From: an uncultured Prevotella sp. | GTDB taxonomy: Bacteria > Bacteroidota > Bacteroidia > Bacteroidales > Bacteroidaceae | Direction of reading: 5' to 3' | Length of the DNA stretch: 64,000 bases | Assembly (NCBI GenBank): GCA_900316015.1 | Contig: ONBG01000006.1 | Coordinates: forward strand, 1-64,000 | Shown here: positions 58,830 to 64,000 of the stretch, in pieces | Position numbering within the stretch: the first letter of the stretch is position 1 | Layout of the letters: the number at the start of each line of letters is the position of its first letter | Made by a program: the position numbers and the translations under genes | Notes under the pieces: generated by a model | Database searches by the model: none | What the model was told of the DNA's origin: nothing | The model's input: the letters and a program-made list of their open reading frames with translations, nothing else

Positions 58830-59804
58830 ATGAATAAAAAAGATCTAAGAATTGTCTTTATGGGGACCCCAGAGTTTGCCGTTGGATCCCTTCAAGCTTT
58901 AGTAGAAGGAGGATATAACGTCGTGGCAGCTATCACGCAACCCGATAAACCGGTAGGACGCCATGGCTCTATTCTCCGACCATCAGCAGTAAAAGAATAC
59001 GCCTTGGCTCACCAGATACCAGTCTTACAACCCATCAAGATGAAAGACGAGACCTTCCTGGACACATTACGATCCTACCAGGCAGATCTTCAGGTAGTCG
59101 TGGCATTCAGAATGTTGCCCGAAGTAGTATGGGCGATGCCACGATTCGGCACCTTCAATGTCCACGCAGCCCTTCTACCCCAATACCGGGGAGCAGCCCC
59201 GATTAATTGGGCTGTGATCAATGGAGAAAAGGAGACGGGCGTTACGACTTTCTTCCTTGACCAGCAGATTGATACAGGGAGGATTATCCTACAGAAGAAA
59301 TTTGCTATCCCAGATGATGCCAACGTGGAATATGTCTATGATGGACTCATGAAATTAGGTGCCGAAATATGCCTTGAGACCGTTAACTTGGTCCTTGAGA
59401 GGGATGGGAAGGTCACCTCTATGCCACAAATGGAAGTTGGAGTCTTGAAGCCTGCGCCAAAGATCTTCAAAGAAACCTGCAAGATTAACTGGAACCAACC
59501 CTGTAAACGGATTTATGATTTCATCAGGGGACTCAGTCCTGCGCCGGGAGCATGGACCATCCTAAAAGACAGAAAAGGCAACCAGGAGCATGAAACCGTG
59601 CTGAAAATCTACAAAGCGGCTAAGACCGACCAAAGCACTAACGATCCCACAGGTGCTATTATCATAGACCATAATCACCTGTATATCAAGACAGCAGATC
59701 AACTTTTAGAGCTTATCGAGGTACAGTTGGCTGGCAAAAAGCGTATGGTTGCCCGTGATTTCCTGAATGGGTCTCACGACATAGAAACAGCAAGAATGGA
59801 GTAA
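58830..59804 (+). CDS. fmt: Methionyl-tRNA formyltransferase
   Basis: A 324-residue enzyme that formylates initiator Met-tRNA using 10-formyl-tetrahydrofolate. N-terminal formyltransferase motifs are RIVFMGTPEFAVGSLQAL, the catalytic Asn/His/Asp region FGTFNVHAALLPQYRGAAPINW and GVTTFFLDQQIDTGRII. The C-terminal OB-like domain ends the protein (DFIRGLSPAPGAWT). The ATG at 58830 matches the family start; the frame extends upstream to a TTG at 58806 inside the promoter. A separate promoter precedes the next gene. Confidence 0.96.
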   Translation: MNKKDLRIVFMGTPEFAVGSLQALVEGGYNVVAAITQPDKPVGRHGSILRPSAVKEYALAHQIPVLQPIKMKDETFLDTLRSYQADLQVVVAFRMLPEVVWAMPRFGTFNVHAALLPQYRGAAPINWAVINGEKETGVTTFFLDQQIDTGRIILQKKFAIPDDANVEYVYDGLMKLGAEICLETVNLVLERDGKVTSMPQMEVGVLKPAPKIFKETCKINWNQPCKRIYDFIRGLSPAPGAWTILKDRKGNQEHETVLKIYKAAKTDQSTNDPTGAIIIDHNHLYIKTADQLLELIEVQLAGKKRMVARDFLNGSHDIETARME

Positions 59805-59819
59805 TTTAACACTTCCCTT

Positions 59820-59850
59820 TTTGCTTTCTATATAAATTTGATTATATTTG
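59820..59850 (+). promoter_or_regulatory. Promoter of the TsaC/Sua5-like gene, with strong RBS
   Basis: TTTG (59820-59823), 19 bases, TAtaTTTG (59843-59850). An AAGGAG ribosome-binding site lies just before the ATG at 59878, unusual in a genome with mostly A-rich leaders. Confidence 0.72.
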
Positions 59851-59877
59851 CGTCACAAAAAGACAAAATAAGGAGAA

Positions 59878-60447
59878 ATGAATCAATCAGAAGACATCAA
59901 GAACGCAGTAGAAGTACTCAGGAAAGGGGGAGTGATCTTATACCCTACGGATACAGTTTGGGGAATAGGCTGTGATGCCACGAATCCTGATGCAGTAGCA
60001 CGTGTTTACCAAATCAAACACCGTGATGATTCCAAGGCTTTGATTTGCCTTGTTGATTCAGATGCACGCCTGCAACAATATGTACGCAATGTACCGAATG
60101 TGGCTTGGGATCTGATCGATGTAGCTATCAAGCCGACGACAATCATCCTCGATGGTGCCGTAAATTTAGCGCCGAATCTGATTGCCGACGATGGATCTAT
60201 CGCATTACGGGTTACCAAGGAGCCTTTCTCCAAGGAACTGTGCTATCGGTTTCAGAAAGCCTTGGTAAGTACAAGCGCGAATATCAGCGGTCAACCAGCT
60301 GCTGCCAACTACAGAGATATATCTCAAGAAATCCTTGATGCCGTCGATTATGTCTGCTGGTCACGCCGGCAAGAACATAAGCCCCATACACCCAGTTCCA
60401 TTATTAAGCTATCATCCAACGGGGAGGTGAAGATCATTCGGAAATGA
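59878..60447 (+). CDS. L-threonylcarbamoyladenylate synthase (TsaC/Sua5/YciO family)
   Basis: A 189-residue YrdC-fold protein making threonylcarbamoyl-AMP for the t6A modification of tRNAs. Motifs include VILYPTDTVWGIGCDATN, IKHRDDSKALICLV, TTIILDG, SIALRVTKEPFSKELC and LVSTSANISGQ. Length fits TsaC/YciO rather than the two-domain Sua5. The closest subfamily could be YciO, whose role is less certain. The stop overlaps the next start by 4 bases (ATGA), so the ClC gene is translationally coupled to it. Confidence 0.88.
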   Translation: MNQSEDIKNAVEVLRKGGVILYPTDTVWGIGCDATNPDAVARVYQIKHRDDSKALICLVDSDARLQQYVRNVPNVAWDLIDVAIKPTTIILDGAVNLAPNLIADDGSIALRVTKEPFSKELCYRFQKALVSTSANISGQPAAANYRDISQEILDAVDYVCWSRRQEHKPHTPSSIIKLSSNGEVKIIRK

Positions 60448-62234
60448 GCGAACAACGACCGATCATAGAGCGTTTGAACAGCTGGCGGGAATCTCATGTC
60501 AGTACTCGGCAATTCATGTTGGTTTTGTCGTTTGTCGTAGGGTTCTTTGCTTCTGTAGCTGCATTTGTGCTTCATTGGATCATCAAGCAGATCCAATTGC
60601 TATTAACGGCAGGATTCCACATCAACTCCTACAACTGGCTATATTTTGTTTTCCCTGTGATTGGTATTTACCTGACATCTTTGTTCGTTAGGTATATCGT
60701 AAAAGACAATATTTCTCATGGTATCACACGGGTATTATATGCGATCTCTACCAAAAGGAGCCGACTGAAGGCACATAACTGTTGGAGTTCAGTGATAGCA
60801 TCCGCCATTACCATTGGATTCGGAGGATCTGTCGGAGCCGAAGCTCCGATTGTTTTGACTGGTGCTGCCATTGGGAGCAATTTAGGGCAATTATTCAAAC
60901 TGAATAATAAAACCTTGATGTTGTTGGTCGGATGTGGTGCATCTGCCGCCATAGCAGGAATCTTCAATGCCCCCATTGCAGGATTGGTGTTTACGCTTGA
61001 GATCCTGATGGTCGACTTATCCATGGCATCTTTGCTACCCATCTTGATATCCTGTGTCACAGCTACAGTCTTTTCGAATATTTTCATTGGAGGAGGATCT
61101 ATCTTTTCCTTCCATTTAGATGATGCATGGAAGCTGGAGCGCGTACCTACCTATATTTTATTAGGACTTTTCTGTGGATTAGTCAGCCTATACTTTATTC
61201 GCACCATGACTGCTTGTGAGGAAGTATATGCCAAGCTCAAAAGGCATCCGTATGCAAAATTGGCATTAGGAGGACTGTCGCTGAGCACGCTGATATTCTT
61301 TTTCCCGGCCCTTTATGGTGAAGGAACTAACGCTATGGACATCTTACTGTCTGGTCAGACAGAAGCTGATTGGGAAACGTTGTTGAACAACTCGCTATTT
61401 TATGGACACGGCAATTTATTAATCCTATATGTACTCTTAGTCTTGTTGCTGAAGACATTCGCCACCGCAGCTACCAATGGTGGAGGAGGATGTGGAGGAA
61501 CCTTTATGCCCTCACTGTTTGTAGGTGGGTTCGGTGGATTTCTCTTTGCCCGCCTATGGAACACTGAGCAAGTGGGAATCTACACGCCAGAGACTAATTT
61601 CACCCTTTTGGGAATGGCTGGGGTCATCGCTGGAGTCATGCATGCTCCTTTGACGGGTATCTTCTTGATTGCCGAAATCACGGGAGGCTATCAACTGTTC
61701 ATGCCTTTGATGATCGTATGCATCTGCTCTTACTTAGTCATGAACATCTTCGAACCACACAGCATCTATGGAATGCGATTGGCACGGCAAGGAAAATTGA
61801 TTACCCATCATACGGATAAATCCGTTCTGACACTCATGAACTTGGAGAGTATGATCGACAAGGAGTTCATTCCCGTTGATCCTGATATGGAATTGGGAAA
61901 GCTCGTACATGTCATCAGCCAGAGCCATTCTACCTTTATCCCTGTCCTCGATCATGCTGGTACTTTATTAGGCGAGATTGACATTACCAAGATACGGCAC
62001 ATCATGTTCAGGACAGAACTCTATCACCGTTTTACCGTTAAGCAATTGATGGTACCCAACAAGGCAATCTTAGGTGTCAACGACCCCATGGAAGAAGTCA
62101 TGCAGAAGTTTGACCGCACCAATGCGGTAGATCTTCCTGTCATCGATGTCAACAATCACCTGATTGGTTTCATAAACCGCACAAGAATGTACACTGTTTA
62201 TCGAAAGATGGTTGCCGATTATTCTGCAGAATAA
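60444..62234 (+). CDS. ClC-family chloride transporter with CBS domains
   Basis: A 596-residue membrane protein of the ClC chloride channel/antiporter family. Ion-pathway motifs are GFGGSVGAEAPIV (its Glu corresponds to the gating glutamate of the GxEGP motif), GCGASAAIAGIFNAPIAG, and GGGGCGGTFMPSLFVGG (GxFxP). About ten or more membrane helices occupy 20-440. Two CBS domains follow (about 465-590, FIPVLDHAGTLLGEIDI and DLPVIDVNNHLIGFINR). Whether it is a channel or a chloride/proton exchanger cannot be told. It overlaps the TsaC-like gene by 4 bases. Confidence 0.93.
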   Translation: MSEQRPIIERLNSWRESHVSTRQFMLVLSFVVGFFASVAAFVLHWIIKQIQLLLTAGFHINSYNWLYFVFPVIGIYLTSLFVRYIVKDNISHGITRVLYAISTKRSRLKAHNCWSSVIASAITIGFGGSVGAEAPIVLTGAAIGSNLGQLFKLNNKTLMLLVGCGASAAIAGIFNAPIAGLVFTLEILMVDLSMASLLPILISCVTATVFSNIFIGGGSIFSFHLDDAWKLERVPTYILLGLFCGLVSLYFIRTMTACEEVYAKLKRHPYAKLALGGLSLSTLIFFFPALYGEGTNAMDILLSGQTEADWETLLNNSLFYGHGNLLILYVLLVLLLKTFATAATNGGGGCGGTFMPSLFVGGFGGFLFARLWNTEQVGIYTPETNFTLLGMAGVIAGVMHAPLTGIFLIAEITGGYQLFMPLMIVCICSYLVMNIFEPHSIYGMRLARQGKLITHHTDKSVLTLMNLESMIDKEFIPVDPDMELGKLVHVISQSHSTFIPVLDHAGTLLGEIDITKIRHIMFRTELYHRFTVKQLMVPNKAILGVNDPMEEVMQKFDRTNAVDLPVIDVNNHLIGFINRTRMYTVYRKMVADYSAE

Positions 62235-62284
62235 CCTTATCCTTAGTGATTTTAAGGGATATTTTGAATATTTCCTGCATATTG

Positions 62285-62316
62285 TTTGCAGGATTGAATA
62301 AGAATTCCTATATTTG
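62285..62316 (+). promoter_or_regulatory. Promoter of the secreted protein gene
   Basis: TTTG (62285-62288), 20 bases, TAtaTTTG (62309-62316), leader about 25 bases to the ATG at 62348. Confidence 0.72.
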
Positions 62317-62347
62317 CGCCATAAACTAAAACCTAAAAGGAATTCTT

Positions 62348-63553
62348 ATGAAAACTAAATTGAAAGTGTTTTTCACCATCGTCATGTTATGGGCGACAGT
62401 CTATCCTGGCTGCTGTCAAGAAGTCTCTCAGTGCGAACCCATCACAAACCCATCCCAGATCGTAGATGGAGGAACTTATATGTTCTACCATCCTACGACG
62501 GCAGATCAGTGGTACTTTGAAAGGGAAAATTGCACCGCAGAAGGAAAAGAATATAAATATAGATTGGAAATAAAATACGGAAAAACGACAAAGATGGATG
62601 ATATCATTCAGCACAACTTTCTATTCAAATTCTTAAAGATCAAGAATAACTGGTATATGGTGGACGCTAAGAGCAATTTGTTTATCAGTCATGAAGGCTG
62701 TTGGTTCATCGAATCTGAGACACCAGATAAGGACTGCATTGTACGTTTCGGGGTTAAAAAGAATAATCCTTGTGTCGTGATGTTCGATAACAATGTTGTT
62801 ACAATCGAATCAAATTGGGTCAAACTGAGCACAAAAACAGATTATCAGATCAACAGCCTCAACCTCTATCAAGTAACGAACTGTGGCATGGTTGCTGATG
62901 AAGACCAAGACTTGAGGATGCCCTCCAATACCTGCACTACCGCTACCCTAACCCGCAAGTTTGAGGAATCTGTGTTCAATACCCTTATCTTGCCTTTTGA
63001 TGTTCCCAACTACAAAGTTACCTTCGGTTGGAATACGACTGCCTATGAACTGGTTGAGGCAAATGCAACAGCGCTCTATTATGAGGAGAAGAACACTGAT
63101 TTGACATTAAAGGCGCACACACCTTATTTAATACGAGGTCACTTTTTCTCTGGAAACTATATTACGACCATTCCTGTTCTTGATGACATGGGCAAGAATG
63201 AGATCACCAAGACCATTGGACCTGTTATCATCCATGGCATCTATGAGAAGAAAGATATGGGACAATCTGACGCTTTTATTCTTTATCAAGACATACTCCG
63301 TTGCTGCCGAAAGGTAAAGAGCATGCCGGTGAAGCCTTATCATTGGTATATGACAATCCCTGGTGGAGCCAATCAGGCAAAGAGCATCTGCATAATCGAG
63401 AAGAGAGATGCGACTGGAATAACATTCCCTAAAGTCACAGAGAACTCAAATGCTCCCATCTATCATATACAGGGCACCCCGATGAACATGCCATGGGATG
63501 CCCTGCCAAAAGGAATATATATTATCAACCATCAAAAAGTGATCAAGCCATAG
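62348..63553 (+). CDS. Secreted hypothetical protein with Prevotella-type C-terminal tail
   Basis: A 401-residue exported protein with signal peptide (VFFTIVMLWATVYPGCCQ). The N-terminal part (VDGGTYMFYHPTTADQWYF) suggests a beta-rich module with many cysteines; the middle (NTLILPFDVPNYKV, HTPYLIRGHFFSG) resembles domains common in large Prevotella surface proteins. The last about 30 residues (APIYHIQGTPMNMPWDALPKG then IYIINHQKVIK) match the recurring tail of secreted Prevotella proteins. This could be a sorting signal, though that is inferred. Enzymatic function is not recognised. It is convergent with the amidotransferase gene, 5 bases between stops. Confidence 0.75.
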   Translation: MKTKLKVFFTIVMLWATVYPGCCQEVSQCEPITNPSQIVDGGTYMFYHPTTADQWYFERENCTAEGKEYKYRLEIKYGKTTKMDDIIQHNFLFKFLKIKNNWYMVDAKSNLFISHEGCWFIESETPDKDCIVRFGVKKNNPCVVMFDNNVVTIESNWVKLSTKTDYQINSLNLYQVTNCGMVADEDQDLRMPSNTCTTATLTRKFEESVFNTLILPFDVPNYKVTFGWNTTAYELVEANATALYYEEKNTDLTLKAHTPYLIRGHFFSGNYITTIPVLDDMGKNEITKTIGPVIIHGIYEKKDMGQSDAFILYQDILRCCRKVKSMPVKPYHWYMTIPGGANQAKSICIIEKRDATGITFPKVTENSNAPIYHIQGTPMNMPWDALPKGIYIINHQKVIKP

Positions 63554-63558
63554 ATGCC

Positions 63559-64000
63559 TTAAAGATTCATCCAATTGGCTACAATCTCCTTTCCCATTGG
63601 AGTCAGCACGCTCTCCGGATGGAACTGGATGCCATGGATATTATAATTCTTATGCTTCAGTCCCATGATCTGACCGTCGTCACTGACAGCCGTTACCTCC
63701 AAGCAGTCGGGAAAACCAGACCGGTCGACGACCCAACTATGGTACCTACCCATGACAATGCGCTTAGGTAAGCCTCTGAAGATGGGATCATTGCCAAACT
63801 GAGTTCCCTCTGTCGCTACGCCGTGATAGACTGATTCGAGGTTCGTCAGTTTCGCGCCAAACACCTCCCCGATTGCTTGATGTCCCAAGCAGACCCCTAA
63901 CATGGGCTTTCTGCCTGCATAAGTCTTGATAACATTCAACAACAATCCTGCTTCGGAAGGAATGCCAGGTCCGGGACTTAAGATGATCTTATCAAAGGGC
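63559..64000 (-). CDS. Glutamine amidotransferase, anthranilate/aminodeoxychorismate synthase component II (partial)
   Basis: The 3' part of a class-I glutamine amidotransferase whose 5' end lies beyond the right edge; the frame continues upstream of 63945 through LSPGPGIPSEAG to position 64000. The catalytic Cys is in MLGVCLGHQAIGEVFG and the His-Glu pair in IHGIQFHPES; GRYHSWVVD is typical of TrpG/PabA. The enzyme supplies ammonia from glutamine to a chorismate-using partner. Whether it serves tryptophan (trpG) or folate (pabA) synthesis cannot be decided without the upstream partner gene. Confidence 0.9.
   Translation of the reverse strand, partial: PFDKIILSPGPGIPSEAGLLLNVIKTYAGRKPMLGVCLGHQAIGEVFGAKLTNLESVYHGVATEGTQFGNDPIFRGLPKRIVMGRYHSWVVDRSGFPDCLEVTAVSDDGQIMGLKHKNYNIHGIQFHPESVLTPMGKEIVANWMNL

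Overview
The window is chromosomal DNA from a Prevotella-like member of the Bacteroidales. Most intergenic regions carry the Bacteroidetes promoter signature (a -7 TAnnTTTG box, several with a -33 TTTG 19-20 bases upstream) and mostly lack strong Shine-Dalgarno sites. There is a SusC/SusD pair controlled by an ECF sigma/FecR couple, a serine-type sulfatase, an imelysin/di-heme/CcsBA cluster, a Wzc/Wzi exopolysaccharide locus, a GG-leader radical-SAM peptide cluster, and a secreted protein with a Prevotella-style C-terminal tail. No rRNA, tRNA, CRISPR array, transposase or integrase was recognised. Species cannot be assigned from the sequence alone.

Layout. 0.2-1.7 kb: a C69 dipeptidase. 1.8-12.0 kb (minus strand): a polysaccharide utilisation locus of ECF sigma factor, FecR anti-sigma, SusC with STN domain, SusD, a decayed GH97 gene, a small secreted protein and a sulfatase. 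The SusC barrel plus SusD is far more AT-rich than its flanks and looks like a swapped-in cassette. 12.3-13.5 kb: a GH5 glucanase followed by a 22-bp tandem repeat. 13.5-22 kb: an FMN-dependent oxidoreductase, a short sigma-70 factor, a minimal penicillin-binding protein, a LemA-TPM-TPM operon, an SDR and a large MscS channel. 22-25.7 kb: kdsA-kdsD (Kdo synthesis), a secreted phospholipase-D/cardiolipin-synthase-like protein and a LuxR-type regulator. 25.7-27.3 kb: nrdG and a hemerythrin-LuxR regulator.

27.6-45.3 kb: an outer-membrane barrel, imelysin lipoprotein, di-heme oxidoreductase, CcsBA cytochrome c assembly fusion and a Rid/chorismatase-like protein, continuing after an interruption with a second barrel on the minus strand. 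The interruption is the most notable object in the window. It is an AT-rich segment of about 8.6 kb bounded by two apparently perfect 91-bp direct copies of the 3' end of the Rid-like gene. It encodes a TPR/HTH membrane regulator, a DUF3244 protein, a GG-leader Cys-rich precursor peptide, a radical SAM/SPASM maturase, a TonB-receptor-like barrel, a C39-peptidase ABC exporter and a 53-residue HlyD-like membrane stub. The likely logic is peptide modification by the radical SAM enzyme, leader removal and export by the C39 ABC protein, and outer-membrane passage or recognition by the barrel, with the regulator controlling expression. The repeats suggest recent acquisition by single-crossover (Campbell-like) integration.

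45.6-48.5 kb: RNase Y, ZapA, a ZapB-like coiled-coil protein and a conserved hypothetical. 48.7-56 kb: an exopolysaccharide operon (initiating glycosyltransferase, RfbA, Wzc-like tyrosine kinase with a Tyr/Gly tail, HAD-like protein, Wzi-like barrel, lipoprotein). 56-64 kb: asparaginase I, glucuronate isomerase, Fmt, a TsaC/Sua5 protein, a ClC transporter with CBS domains, a secreted protein, and the 3' part of a trpG/pabA amidotransferase running off the right edge.
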